This document shows, in pieces, positions 8,752-16,499 of a stretch of DNA of 64,000 nucleotides. The translations under genes and the position numbers were made by a program. The stretch lies in contig NZ_JAHLPU010000015.1 in assembly GCF_018918045.1 (NCBI RefSeq), forward strand, positions 24,671 through 88,670. Direction: 5' to 3'. Source of the stretch: Pseudoflavonifractor sp. MSJ-30 (GTDB lineage Bacteria > Bacillota > Clostridia > Oscillospirales > Oscillospiraceae). The notes under the pieces were generated by a model that was not told the DNA's origin, did not search any database, and saw only the letters and a program-made list of their open reading frames with translations. Each line of letters begins with the position of its first letter. The first letter of the stretch is position 1.

Positions 8752-9398
8752 AGCAGCTTGTAAAAAAGGAATTCACGTTTACAGCCCTGCCCCTGTGCTA
8801 TCTCTTTTTGCTTTTTTCCGGCATGACCATGATTCCCGGCTATCCCATCGCCATGAGCAGCTTTTTCCTGTGTCTTTCCCTGTTCCAGTCCATGATGAAC
8901 AGCCGGGAGCAAAATGATCTGAGTTACACCCTGTTGCTGCCTGTCAGTAAGGCGGACGTGGTAAAGGCAAACTATCTGTTCTGCGTCGGAATGCAGCTGC
9001 TTTTCTTCCTGCTCTGCGCCGTCTTGACGGCTATCCGCGCGGGTTTCCTCTCTGAGACCGCGGTATACACCCAGAATGCCATGATGAACGCCAATCCGGC
9101 CTATCTGGGTAACCTGCTGCTGGTATTTCTGAGCTTTAATGTTCTGGTGCTGGGCGGCTATTGGAAAACGGGCTACGCCCTGGGGAAGCCCTTCGTATAT
9201 TTTTCCATCACAGCCTTTCTCATCGTAGCCGCAGGCGAAACCCTGCACCATATTCCCGGCCTTGAATGGCTGAATGCCACAGCCGGGCATTGGGGGCTCC
9301 AAACCACCGTACTGCTCCTGTGCGCCATTGCCTATGCTCTGGGAAGCAGGCTTGCTATGAAAAAAGCCCAAAGGCGTTTTGACAAGGTAGATCTGTAA
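8748..9398 (+). CDS. ABC-2 type transporter permease
   Basis: Membrane protein of 216 residues with about six hydrophobic helices (first LCYLFLLFSGMTMIPGYPI, last TTVLLLCAIAYALGSRLAM). It has the ABC-2 permease pattern EQNDLSYTLLLPVSKADVV after the second helix, where the ATPase couples. It begins with GTG inside the stop of the ATPase gene, with AAGGAGGAG as binding site. Together the two form a small exporter whose substrate cannot be predicted; similar operons respond to cell-wall antibiotics. Confidence 0.88.
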   Translation: MKQLVKKEFTFTALPLCYLFLLFSGMTMIPGYPIAMSSFFLCLSLFQSMMNSREQNDLSYTLLLPVSKADVVKANYLFCVGMQLLFFLLCAVLTAIRAGFLSETAVYTQNAMMNANPAYLGNLLLVFLSFNVLVLGGYWKTGYALGKPFVYFSITAFLIVAAGETLHHIPGLEWLNATAGHWGLQTTVLLLCAIAYALGSRLAMKKAQRRFDKVDL

Positions 9399-9418
9399 AC
9401 CGAAACCGAGAGGAATCC

Positions 9419-9446
9419 AATGGGCGGCGCATATGCCGCCCATTTT
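9419..9446 (+). terminator. Terminator after the ABC operon
   Basis: AATGGGCGGC, a 6-nt loop GCATAT, then GCCGCCCATT followed by TT: a 10-bp stem 20 bp after the permease stop. The GGGCGGC core recurs in other hairpins of the window (11091, 12168, 12402, 47112). Confidence 0.7.
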
Positions 9447-9513
9447 CTGATTGCCACCACGCCGTTTTCCCAATAATTATTTGTGGAATTATCGTGAATT
9501 ATTTTCCTCTTTC

Positions 9514-9542
9514 TTGCATTCATTGACCGATTGTGGTATAGT
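9514..9542 (+). promoter_or_regulatory. Promoter of the leucine-rich lipoprotein gene
   Basis: TTGCAT (9514-9519), 17-bp spacer, TATAGT (9537-9542), 32 bp before the ATG at 9575. Confidence 0.65.
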
Positions 9543-9574
9543 AATGGCATTATGTTTACTGGAGGCCATACCCC

Positions 9575-11083
9575 ATGGGCTTGCGCGGAAATACCAAAAA
9601 ATATGCGTTCCTGCTGCTTCTTTTGCTTCTGCTCACCGGCTGCGGCAAGCAGGAGGCGGTGACGGAAACCACCACCGCTCCGCCGGAAACCACGGACCCC
9701 AAATACCTGGCGACGGAACTGCAGATGATCGTCACCTATGAAAATCTGGGCGACCTGGAAAAATATGAAAACCTGACTTTGCTGGACGCCACCGGCTCCA
9801 CCGCCTATCCCGCCTTGGAGGTCTACGCCCAAAGCCATCCGGATGTCAACATCATCTATACCGTTGACCTGGGCAAGAAGTCTGTGGCCCACGGCACCCC
9901 GGAGATTACCCTGACTGCTGAGGAAACGGACTATGAGACACTGATGACCAACCTGTCCTATCTGAAGGACACCAAGAAACTGATTCTGCCAAAGACTTGC
10001 CTGACCGCCGACGAGCTGAGCAATCTGCAAAATGAATATCCAAATCTGGAAATCAGCTATACCCTGGGGCTGGCCGGGCAGGAGTTCACCGCGGACACCA
10101 CCTCCCTCGACCTCTCCCAGCTGACCTCCGGCCAGCTCAACGCCGCTCAGGAGGTTCTTGCCCGTCTGCCCCAGCTGGAGACTGTGGAGCTGATGCGCGC
10201 CGACGGCACCAGCAGCCTGAGCCAAGCCGACGTGGAGTGGCTGGTAAACGCCGCCCCCAACGCCAGCTTCCACTATACCTTCACGCTTTTTGGCAAACAG
10301 ATAGCCACCAACGATATCAAAGTGGAATTCAAGGATCTCTCCCTGACAGAGGATGACATTCCCGCCCTGCGGCAGGCTCTGGCCATTATGACGGACTGCG
10401 AGGCCTTCGTACTGGACAACTGCGGCCTGGACAACGAGACCATGGCCTCCATCCGGGAGGATTACCCCAGGACGGAGCTGGTCTGGCGCATCCAATTCGG
10501 CAAATACAGTGCCTGGACCAACGCGGAAACCATCCGCGCCGTTTACAACGTCTTTGACGACACCTGTGAAAACCTGAAATACTGCTGGCGCACCAAATAT
10601 ATGGATATCGGCCATAACGAAACGCTGACAGATCTGAGCTTTGTGGGGTATATGCCGGACCTGGAAATTTTCATTGCCTCCGGCTGCGCCGTGAAGCAGC
10701 TGGACGGGTTTGAGAACTGCAAAAAGCTGGAATTTCTGGAGCTGGCTTACTGCTACAAGCTGCAATCCATTGATCCGCTGGCAGGCTGCGAAAATCTCAG
10801 GAACCTGAACATCTGCTATTCCAAGGTCTCGGATCTCCACGCTCTGGACGGTCTGCCTCTGGAGCAATTCATGTGCAAGCAGACACGGGTCCCGGCGGAC
10901 GAGCAAAAAATCTTCAAGGAGATTCACCCGGACTGCGTGACCAATTTCTATGGCAAGGAGCCCTACGCCGGCGCGGGCTGGCGCTACAAGGACAACGGCA
11001 AGACCTACACCGAGATCTACAAAAAGGTCCGGGAGGTCTTCGACTACGACGATATGCCCATGCCGACGGTCGCAAAGAAATAG
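9575..11083 (+). CDS. Lipoprotein with leucine-rich-repeat-like domains
   Basis: Protein of 502 residues exported as a lipoprotein: basic start, hydrophobic run of eight leucines and lipobox LLTGC with the acylated cysteine near residue 23, then a Thr/Pro/Glu-rich linker. The rest repeats a leucine-rich pattern (KKLEFLELAYCYKLQSIDPL, LRNLNICYSKVSDLHALDG), mostly clear after residue ~340. The middle part (residues 60-330) has several weaker segments of the type LPQLETVELMRADG. Leucine-rich repeats bind other proteins or polymers, so a surface adhesive or binding role is a guess. I do not recognise a named family. It is a single-gene unit between two hairpins. Confidence 0.8.
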   Translation: MGLRGNTKKYAFLLLLLLLLTGCGKQEAVTETTTAPPETTDPKYLATELQMIVTYENLGDLEKYENLTLLDATGSTAYPALEVYAQSHPDVNIIYTVDLGKKSVAHGTPEITLTAEETDYETLMTNLSYLKDTKKLILPKTCLTADELSNLQNEYPNLEISYTLGLAGQEFTADTTSLDLSQLTSGQLNAAQEVLARLPQLETVELMRADGTSSLSQADVEWLVNAAPNASFHYTFTLFGKQIATNDIKVEFKDLSLTEDDIPALRQALAIMTDCEAFVLDNCGLDNETMASIREDYPRTELVWRIQFGKYSAWTNAETIRAVYNVFDDTCENLKYCWRTKYMDIGHNETLTDLSFVGYMPDLEIFIASGCAVKQLDGFENCKKLEFLELAYCYKLQSIDPLAGCENLRNLNICYSKVSDLHALDGLPLEQFMCKQTRVPADEQKIFKEIHPDCVTNFYGKEPYAGAGWRYKDNGKTYTEIYKKVREVFDYDDMPMPTVAKK

Positions 11084-11090
11084 AAAATAT

Positions 11091-11117
11091 ATATGGGCGG
11101 CAGCTTGCCGCCCATAT
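11091..11117 (+). repeat. Perfect 12-bp hairpin between lipoprotein and exonuclease genes
   Basis: ATATGGGCGGCA, 3-nt loop, TGCCGCCCATAT. No T tract follows, so it is a weak terminator at best. It starts 8 bp after the lipoprotein stop and ends 20 bp before the exonuclease ATG. Its core equals that of the hairpin at 9419. Confidence 0.75.
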
Positions 11118-11137
11118 TGTATAAGAGGGAGAGAATC

Positions 11138-12010
11138 ATGAACTACATTATTTTTGATCTGGAATGGAACCAGCCCACAGAAGAGGCTACCGCCATCCGG
11201 GAACCCTTTTACCTGCCGGGGGAGATCATTGAAATCGGCGCTGCCAAACTGGACGAGCACTTCCATGTGATTGACACTCTGCGGGTGTACAGCAAGCCCC
11301 AACACTATAAGAAAATGCACAAGCGGATCGCGTCCCTCACCGGAATCCACGACAGACTTCTGGAAGAACAGGGGCTTCCTTTCCCGGAGGCTTATCGGAA
11401 ATTCATCGACTGGTGCGGTGAGAAATACGCTTTCATGACCTGGAGCATGAGCGACCTTCCCACGCTGATCGACAACATGGCCCTCCACGGCATTGATATT
11501 TCCGGTCTGCCGGATTGGTACGATCTGCAGCGAATATTCGGCCGGGAAATCATGCGCGGCACCGTGAAGTACTCTCTGGAATACGCCATGGAGGTGCTTG
11601 GTGAATCCGGTGATGCCGCCCATGATGCCATGAACGACTCCGTAAACACCGCCAAGATCTGTGACCACCTGGATCTGGAGGAATATCTGGACGAGTACGC
11701 CTCACGGGTCTTCGCCGAATTGCCCAACGACCGGAGCTTCGACAGCCAGCAGACCGTTTTGCAGGATCCTGAGCTGCTCCGCTTTTCCTGCCCCTGGTGC
11801 GGCAAGGCCGTCGCCTGTGAGGGCTGGATCCACGATTGGAAGCAAAACTACGTCAGCTATGGTCAGGATGAGGATGGAGACGAATTCTATGTCACCTTAT
11901 CCGTCTCCCGCCTCTGTGACGGAACCTTCCGGGCAAAGCGGATCTTCCAGGAGATGAGCGACGATCTGTGGGAACAGTACCAGGATAAAAAAGAAGCGCT
12001 GGAGGTATAA
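11138..12010 (+). CDS. DEDD-family 3'-5' exonuclease
   Basis: Protein of 290 residues. The exonuclease domain spans residues ~1-185: motif I FDLEWNQ (two acidic metal ligands), LTGIHD, WSMSD (motif II) and HDAMNDSVNTAKI (motif III with His and Asp), the DEDDh arrangement of DnaQ-like enzymes such as KapD. Residues 215-290 form an extra C-terminal domain that begins with a CPWC pair, suggestive of half a zinc site, and is not typical of DnaQ itself. The upstream ATG of the frame lies in the hairpin at 11091; GAGGGAGAG supports the ATG at 11138. Substrate (RNA or DNA) cannot be decided. Confidence 0.88.
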   Translation: MNYIIFDLEWNQPTEEATAIREPFYLPGEIIEIGAAKLDEHFHVIDTLRVYSKPQHYKKMHKRIASLTGIHDRLLEEQGLPFPEAYRKFIDWCGEKYAFMTWSMSDLPTLIDNMALHGIDISGLPDWYDLQRIFGREIMRGTVKYSLEYAMEVLGESGDAAHDAMNDSVNTAKICDHLDLEEYLDEYASRVFAELPNDRSFDSQQTVLQDPELLRFSCPWCGKAVACEGWIHDWKQNYVSYGQDEDGDEFYVTLSVSRLCDGTFRAKRIFQEMSDDLWEQYQDKKEALEV

Positions 12011-12026
12011 ATCTCCCAACAAAGAA

Positions 12027-12134
12027 CGCAGAGGACGACGCCCTCATCTCCCCGAAGCCCAATCAGCGGAACAGTATTCGTACGCACCGCTCTGTTGTTG
12101 AACGCTCGGGACGATGGGGGCATCGCCTCCTGCG
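12027..12134. repeat. MITE-like element, copy A (108 bp, degenerate ends)
   Basis: Ends are inverted repeats of ~29 bp: the left begins CGCAGAGGACGACGCCC and the complement of the right begins CGCAGGAGGCGATGCCC; both finish CCCGA. Each end is itself an imperfect palindrome around CGATG...CATCG. Length and layout equal copy B at 21077. It lies just after the exonuclease gene and carries no open frame. Confidence 0.65.
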
Positions 12135-12167
12135 TTTGAGAATTTTCGCCGGTAGCGGTAAATGGCC

Positions 12168-12431
12168 AGCAGGGGCGGCAAATCTGCCGCCCCTGCTCAG
12201 CTTGTAGAAAAAGTCTCGCAGAGTTCGCAGACTTTTGTCTGCGAATAAAGTCCAATCATTTTCTGCCGGGGCGTGTACCTGGCAGAAAATACCTATCAGG
12301 CTGCAAGTGTGGAATTTGTCCGCCAAAGGCGGACAAATTATGCACGCAGCAGACTGCAAAAGTTTGTCTAAAAAGCCCTTAAGGGGTTTTTAGACAGTCT
12401 AAGCAGGGGCGGCAAATCTGCCGCCCCTGCT
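12168..12431. repeat. Four-hairpin unit bounded by identical 30-bp palindromes
   Basis: Two identical 30-bp palindromes (AGCAGGGGCGGCAAAT and complement) lie at 12168-12197 and 12402-12431. Between them are four strong hairpins in a row: TTCGCAGAC at 12224-12245, ATTTTCTGCC at 12258-12290, AATTTGTCCGCC at 12313-12339 (12-bp perfect stem, 3-nt loop) and GTCTAAAAAGCCCTT at 12366-12395 (one mismatch). The right palindrome is followed by seven T and could terminate rightward transcription. No protein-coding frame is seen here. With copy A this fills the whole 427-bp gap between the exonuclease gene and obgE. Confidence 0.75.
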
Positions 12432-12437
12432 GTTTTT

Positions 12438-13712
12438 TTACCGCATATACTCAAATTGCAGATCGTAAATATCCACAGTATCCCCATCCTGAATGCCCAT
12501 TTCCTCCAGGCGGGCAAAGAGACCGCATTTGCGCAGCATCTGGTCGAAATAGTTCCGTGATTCGTAGTCGTCGAAGTTGATATTCTGCACCAGTCGTTCC
12601 AGCCAGATTCCGGTAACGACCCAGGTGGAGCCCAGATGCTCGACGGTCAGCTCCTGAGGGTCTCCCGCCTCGGGCTGCTTTTCTACATACTCCGGCTCAT
12701 AAATGGTCACAGGCGGCAGCGTCCGCAGCTTTTCGGCCACCACACGCATGAGATTCCGGGTGCCCTGGGTGGTTCCGGCAGAGATCTCATACAGCTCACA
12801 GCCGGCGGCCTCCACGCAGGCGCGCAGGCGCTGCAAATTGTCGCTGTCCGGGGGCAGAAGGTCAATTTTATTGGCGGCAACGATCATAGGCCGGTTGGAA
12901 AGGTCCACGGAGTAGTTTGCCAGCTCGTCACAGATGGCGTTAAAATCCTCCACCGGGTCCCGGCCCTCGCTGCCGGAAACATCCACCACATGAACCAGCA
13001 GACGGCAGCGGTCGATGTGCCGCAGGAAGTCATGGCCCAGACCCGCGCCCTCCGCGGCGCCCTCAATGATGCCGGGGATATCGGCCATAACAAAGGACAC
13101 ACCCTCGTCCACATAGATTACCCCCAGGTTGGGGAACAGGGTCGTAAAGTGATAGTTGGCGATCTTGGGGCGGGCGTTGGAGGTAACGGAAAGCAAAGTG
13201 GATTTGCCCACATTGGGAAAGCCCACCAGGCCCACATCCGCCAGAAGTTTCAGCTCCAGAATCACGTCCCGCTCCTGACCCTTGAGGCCCACCTTGGCAA
13301 ACCGGGGCACCTGCCGGGTGGCGGTGGCATAATGGGCATTGCCCCAGCCCCCACGGCCACCCTTGGCAATGACGAAATCCTCACCGGTGGACATATCCAC
13401 AACGATCTGGTTGGTCTCCGCATCCCGCACCACGGTACCCCGGGGGACCTCAATGATCAGATTCTCTCCCCGCTTGCCGCTCATATTCCGGCCAAGACCA
13501 TTGGCGCCGGACTGGGCAGAATACTTCCGTTTATAGCGAAAATCCAGCAGCGTGGACAGATTGTCGTTAACCCGCAGCATCACGCTGCCGCCATGGCCGC
13601 CGTCGCCGCCGTCAGGGCCGCCGGACGCCACATATTTCTCCCGGTGGAAGGCCACGGCGCCATCGCCGCCCCGTCCGCCGCAGACTGTAATTCGAACCTT
13701 ATCTACAAACAT
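12438..13712 (-). CDS. obgE: GTPase ObgE/CgtA
   Basis: Essential ribosome-associated GTPase of 424 residues. Order: glycine-rich Obg fold (residues 1-157, e.g. GGRGGDGAVAFHREKYV), G domain with G1 GFPNVGKSTLLS (~165), DIPGIIEGA and NKID, and a C-terminal OCT domain (residues ~345-424) ending DTVDIYDLQFEY. It takes part in 50S assembly and stress control. It follows rplU-prp-rpmA on the same strand, a common bacterial order, but a terminator after rpmA separates it. Start ATG has GGAGG upstream. Confidence 0.98.
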   Translation of the reverse strand: MFVDKVRITVCGGRGGDGAVAFHREKYVASGGPDGGDGGHGGSVMLRVNDNLSTLLDFRYKRKYSAQSGANGLGRNMSGKRGENLIIEVPRGTVVRDAETNQIVVDMSTGEDFVIAKGGRGGWGNAHYATATRQVPRFAKVGLKGQERDVILELKLLADVGLVGFPNVGKSTLLSVTSNARPKIANYHFTTLFPNLGVIYVDEGVSFVMADIPGIIEGAAEGAGLGHDFLRHIDRCRLLVHVVDVSGSEGRDPVEDFNAICDELANYSVDLSNRPMIVAANKIDLLPPDSDNLQRLRACVEAAGCELYEISAGTTQGTRNLMRVVAEKLRTLPPVTIYEPEYVEKQPEAGDPQELTVEHLGSTWVVTGIWLERLVQNINFDDYESRNYFDQMLRKCGLFARLEEMGIQDGDTVDIYDLQFEYMR

Positions 13713-13810
13713 AGTAGTATACCTCCATGCTTCACAGTGGGTGACACAGAAAAGAGCGCCCTGCCCTGGGGCTGTTAAAAGGATGGCCTGTTCTCTGCCA
13801 CCCAGATTTC

Positions 13811-13847
13811 AAAAAAAGGACTGCCGCATTGTTCCGCAGCAGTCCTT
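13811..13847 (-). terminator. Terminator of the rplU-prp-rpmA operon
   Basis: On the minus strand: AAGGACTGC, 14-nt loop, GCAGTCCTT running into seven T. It lies 17 bp after the rpmA stop, so obgE probably has its own weak promoter or relies on readthrough. Confidence 0.88.
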
Positions 13848-13863
13848 CATTCATAGGCTTGTC

Positions 13864-14145
13864 TTACTGCTCAGCGTAAACGGAGCACTTCCGACGATCC
13901 TTGCCCATGCGCTCAAACTTGACGGTGCCGTCAACCAGGGCGAACAGGGTGTCATCCTTGCCGATACCAACATTGGTGCCGGGATGGATGTGGGTGCCTC
14001 TCTGGCGAACCAGAATGTTGCCAGCCAGAACAAACTGACCGTCAGCACGCTTGCAGCCCAGTCGCTTGGACTCGGAATCACGGCCGTTCTTGGTGGAACC
14101 GCCGCCCTTGTGGTGAGCGAAGAACTGAATACCAATCTTCAGCAT
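13864..14145 (-). CDS. rpmA: 50S ribosomal protein L27 with cleavable N-terminus
   Basis: Protein of 93 residues. After the start [10 protein letters not shown] comes [20 protein letters not shown], the normal L27 N-terminus that reaches the peptidyl transferase centre. The extra FFA-ending peptide is the Firmicutes type, which the protease Prp removes; prp is the next gene upstream, 4 bp away. The rest of L27 is complete ([18 protein letters not shown]). Confidence 0.98.
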   Translation of the reverse strand: MLKIGIQFFAHHKGGGSTKNGRDSESKRLGCKRADGQFVLAGNILVRQRGTHIHPGTNVGIGKDDTLFALVDGTVKFERMGKDRRKCSVYAEQ

Positions 14146-14149
14146 TGTA

Positions 14150-14473
14150 TTACACCTCCAAAACTTCGATGTTGTCGGGATATTGATCCCGCAGACTGCA
14201 AAGATACAGCATCATACCGGCTAAACAAGCCTGAACGCTTTCCTCTTCATCGCAGCTTACGGGGAGCGTCAAAGTAATGCGGGCGTCCGCTTCCTTGACG
14301 CGAACCTTGGCCTTTGCGCCGCACACATCGTTGATGGTGGCCTCAGCCATGGTGACAGCGGCAGAAACCGCGGCGCAGACAATATCGCTGCCCGTTTCGG
14401 CATAACCGCTGTGACCGGAGACGGAGAATCCGGTGATCCGCTCGTCCTCGGTAAAAAATTCGATCTTTGTCAT
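14150..14473 (-). CDS. prp: Ribosomal-processing cysteine protease Prp
   Basis: Protein of 107 residues (YsxB/Prp family) that cuts the N-terminal extension off L27. The catalytic pair is visible as His in SGHSGYAE (residue ~21) and Cys in [10 protein letters not shown] (residue ~33). It stands between rplU and rpmA, the conserved position. The extended L27 encoded next to it makes the assignment consistent. Confidence 0.95.
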   Translation of the reverse strand: MTKIEFFTEDERITGFSVSGHSGYAETGSDIVCAAVSAAVTMAEATINDVCGAKAKVRVKEADARITLTLPVSCDEEESVQACLAGMMLYLCSLRDQYPDNIEVLEV

Positions 14474-14482
14474 ACTCTTTGA

Positions 14483-14794
14483 TTACAGAGCGATCTTGGT
14501 GATCTCGACCTTGGTATAGGGCTGACGATGACCGATGTGGGTCTTCTCGTTCTTCTTTGCCTTGTACTTCAGCACGTCGATCTTCTTGCCCTTGCCGTTC
14601 TTCACGACCTTGGCCTCAACAACAGCGCCCTCCACAACGGGAGCACCGATCTTGGAGTTCTCACCGTCCAGGACAGCCAGGACCTTGTCAAACTTCACGG
14701 TCTGCTCAGCCTCAACAGCCAGCTTCTCAATGAAGAGGACATCGCCCTCGGCAACGGTGTACTGCTTACCACCGGTAACAAAAACTGCCTTCAT
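14483..14794 (-). CDS. rplU: 50S ribosomal protein L21
   Basis: Protein of 103 residues, binds 23S rRNA. Begins [20 protein letters not shown] and contains the C-terminal signature [19 protein letters not shown]. First gene of the rplU-prp-rpmA operon. The operon has a strong promoter at 14886-14914 and a structured leader of ~90 nt, which resembles the known L21 leader and may carry autogenous control. Confidence 0.98.
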   Translation of the reverse strand: MKAVFVTGGKQYTVAEGDVLFIEKLAVEAEQTVKFDKVLAVLDGENSKIGAPVVEGAVVEAKVVKNGKGKKIDVLKYKAKKNEKTHIGHRQPYTKVEITKIAL

Positions 14795-14797
14795 TTC

Positions 14798-14880
14798 TCA
14801 TTTCACCTACTTTAATCGCGTAGTCTCGCTCTAAAGGCGGCTGCTTTTGGGCAGCACTTGTAAGCCTTCTCAATGCGGCT
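14798..14880 (-). ncRNA. L21 leader (ribosomal protein leader RNA)
   Basis: The transcribed leader before rplU contains AGGCTTACAAGTGCTGCCC, a short loop, then GCAGCCGCCTTTAGAGCGAG, which forms a GC-rich stem. This matches my memory of the Firmicutes L21 leader motif, thought to mediate feedback by L21. Recognition is by eye; a covariance-model search would settle it. Confidence 0.6.
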
Positions 14881-14885
14881 GGGTT

Positions 14886-14914
14886 ATTTTATCATTGTTT
14901 CCTTCAAAAGTCAA
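14886..14914 (-). promoter_or_regulatory. Promoter of the rplU operon
   Basis: Minus strand: TTGACT (14914-14909), 17-bp spacer, TAAAAT (14891-14886). Near-consensus, as expected for ribosomal protein genes. Confidence 0.85.
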
Positions 14915-15096
14915 CACGAAATTTGAAAAAAATTCGTGTTTTCCGAAGCCGTTTTCAACGTTTTCCCTCTGTCCGCTTTTCCTGAACTTCTCCTCCGCTG
15001 CGGTGTTCAACGCGTCCCTCCATCAGCGGTACCTCTGCCGCCTCCAGACCTCTCCTCTTTGAATGGGCCGAAACAGGGCTTCCTTATTCCTGATAG

Positions 15097-15127
15097 AAAA
15101 ACTTCCCGCGGGAGACCCCGCGGGAAG
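15097..15127 (-). terminator. Terminator of fba
   Basis: Minus strand: CTTCCCGCGGG, 4-nt loop GTCT, CCCGCGGGAAG, then five T; an 11-bp GC-rich stem 20 bp after the fba stop. Confidence 0.92.
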
Positions 15128-15147
15128 CTTTATTGGTCCGTTGTTTT

Positions 15148-16116
15148 TTACGCCTTGCCGTCGGAGCCCAGAACGTGGACGATCTTGTGGGCGACCATGT
15201 CCTTGACAGCCTGACGAGCGGGCTTCAGGTACTGACGAGGATCGAAGTGATCGGGATGCTCGTAGAAGTACTTGCGGATATTGCCGGTCATTGCCAGACG
15301 GATATCGGAGTCGATATTGATCTTGCAGACAGCCAGCTGAGCAGCCTTCCGCAGCTGATCCTCGGGGATGCCGATAGCGTCGGGCATGTTGCCGCCGTAG
15401 GTATTGACCATCTTCACGAATTCCTGGGGAACGGAAGAGGAGCCGTGCAGAACGATGGGGAAGCCGGGCAGACGCTTGATGCACTCCTCCAGAACGTCGA
15501 AACGCAGGGGGGGCGGAACCAGAATGCCGTCGGCATTCCGGGTGCACTGAGAGGGCTTGAACTTGTAAGCGCCGTGGCTGGTGCCGATGGCGATGGCCAG
15601 GGAGTCGCAGCCGGTGCGGGAAACGAACTCCTCAACCTCTTCGGGATGGGTATAGCTTTCCTTGCCGTGCTCAACAGCCACTTCGTCTTCCACGCCGGCC
15701 AGAGTGCCCAGCTCGGCCTCGACAACAACGCCGTGGTCATGGGCATACTCAACGACCTTCTTGGTCAGAGCGATGTTCTCCTCGAAGGACTTGGAGGAGG
15801 CGTCGATCATAACGGAGGTAAAGCCGCCGTCAACGCAGCTCTTGCACAGCTCAAAGCTGTCGCCATGGTCCAGATGCAGTGCAATGGGAATTTCGGGGTT
15901 TTCAATAACGGCAGCCTCAACCAGCTTCACCAGATAGGTGTGGTTGGCATAGGCGCGGGCGCCCTTGGAAACCTGCAGGATGACGGGAGACTTCAGCTCG
16001 CCGGCAGCCTCAGTGATGCCCTGAACGATCTCCATGTTGTTGACGTTGAAAGCGCCGATGGCGTAGCCGCCGTCGTAGGCTTTCTTGAACATTTCGGTTG
16101 TTGTTACGAGAGCCAT
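15148..16116 (-). CDS. fba: Class II fructose-1,6-bisphosphate aldolase
   Basis: Glycolytic enzyme of 322 residues that splits fructose 1,6-bisphosphate into DHAP and glyceraldehyde 3-phosphate. Zinc-ligand and active-site motifs: HLDHGDSFELCKSCVDGGF (residue ~80), EAELGTLAGVEDEV, GTSHGAYKF (~177) and LHGSSSVP. The frame extends upstream, but MALVTTTEMFKKA is the conserved start and AAAGGATTG precedes it. It is a single-gene unit with promoter and terminator. tpiA and pgk, the next steps, are 30 kb away in the same orientation. Confidence 0.97.
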   Translation of the reverse strand: MALVTTTEMFKKAYDGGYAIGAFNVNNMEIVQGITEAAGELKSPVILQVSKGARAYANHTYLVKLVEAAVIENPEIPIALHLDHGDSFELCKSCVDGGFTSVMIDASSKSFEENIALTKKVVEYAHDHGVVVEAELGTLAGVEDEVAVEHGKESYTHPEEVEEFVSRTGCDSLAIAIGTSHGAYKFKPSQCTRNADGILVPPPLRFDVLEECIKRLPGFPIVLHGSSSVPQEFVKMVNTYGGNMPDAIGIPEDQLRKAAQLAVCKINIDSDIRLAMTGNIRKYFYEHPDHFDPRQYLKPARQAVKDMVAHKIVHVLGSDGKA

Positions 16117-16171
16117 TGGAATCAATCCTTTCATATATAGAGAGCTGACGCTCTCCTGTATTCCAGTAAAT

Positions 16172-16199
16172 ATTATAGCACATTCTGGGAATAATTCAA
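16172..16199 (-). promoter_or_regulatory. Promoter of fba
   Basis: Minus strand: TTGAAT (16199-16194), 16-bp spacer, TATAAT (16177-16172). The leader contains a small GAGAGC/GCTCTC hairpin at 16139-16156. Confidence 0.75.
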
Positions 16200-16412
16200 T
16201 CATTATATTTGTCAAACGGAAGTATTTATGCTATACCATCGCCAGTGCGGGTTTTTGATGACGCATTTCCGTCAGAATCCACAAAGGAATATATTCTTTT
16301 TTATATAGAGGTATTAAAAATATTTGAAAATGGGATGTATCCGCGGCACGCCGTTTTTCCGGAACCGGATTCCGTTTCAAGAGACACAAACCGGGTCAAT
16401 TTGTTCAATGCA

Positions 16413-16435
16413 GTACTATGCATGCTGCATAGTAC
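16413..16435. promoter_or_regulatory. 23-bp palindrome between fba and the TetR gene
   Basis: GTACTATGCA, 3-nt spacer TGC, TGCATAGTAC: a perfect 10-bp inverted repeat in the 283-bp gap. It is ~215 bp upstream of the fba promoter and 65 bp downstream of the TetR gene. It looks like a protein-binding site more than a terminator, as no T tract follows on either strand. Purpose unknown. Confidence 0.4.
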
Positions 16436-16470
16436 CGTTTCCGAAAGTAAACATCCGGAGCAGCAAAAGG

Positions 16471-16494
16471 CCGCCGGGCGAACACGCCCGGCGG
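16471..16494 (-). terminator. Terminator of the TetR-family gene
   Basis: CCGCCGGGCG, 4-nt loop, CGCCCGGCGG: a 10-bp GC stem directly after the regulator stop, with CCTTTTG behind it on the minus strand. Confidence 0.75.
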
Positions 16495-16499
16495 TCAAA

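Noticed and set aside
12011..12437. The repeated palindromes as a CRISPR array.
   Set aside because: Only two identical 30-bp units 204 bp apart, no regular spacers and no cas genes.
12438..12438. The T-tailed palindrome at 12402-12438 as the obgE terminator.
   Set aside because: The T tract follows the hairpin only on the plus strand, while obgE is transcribed on the minus strand.
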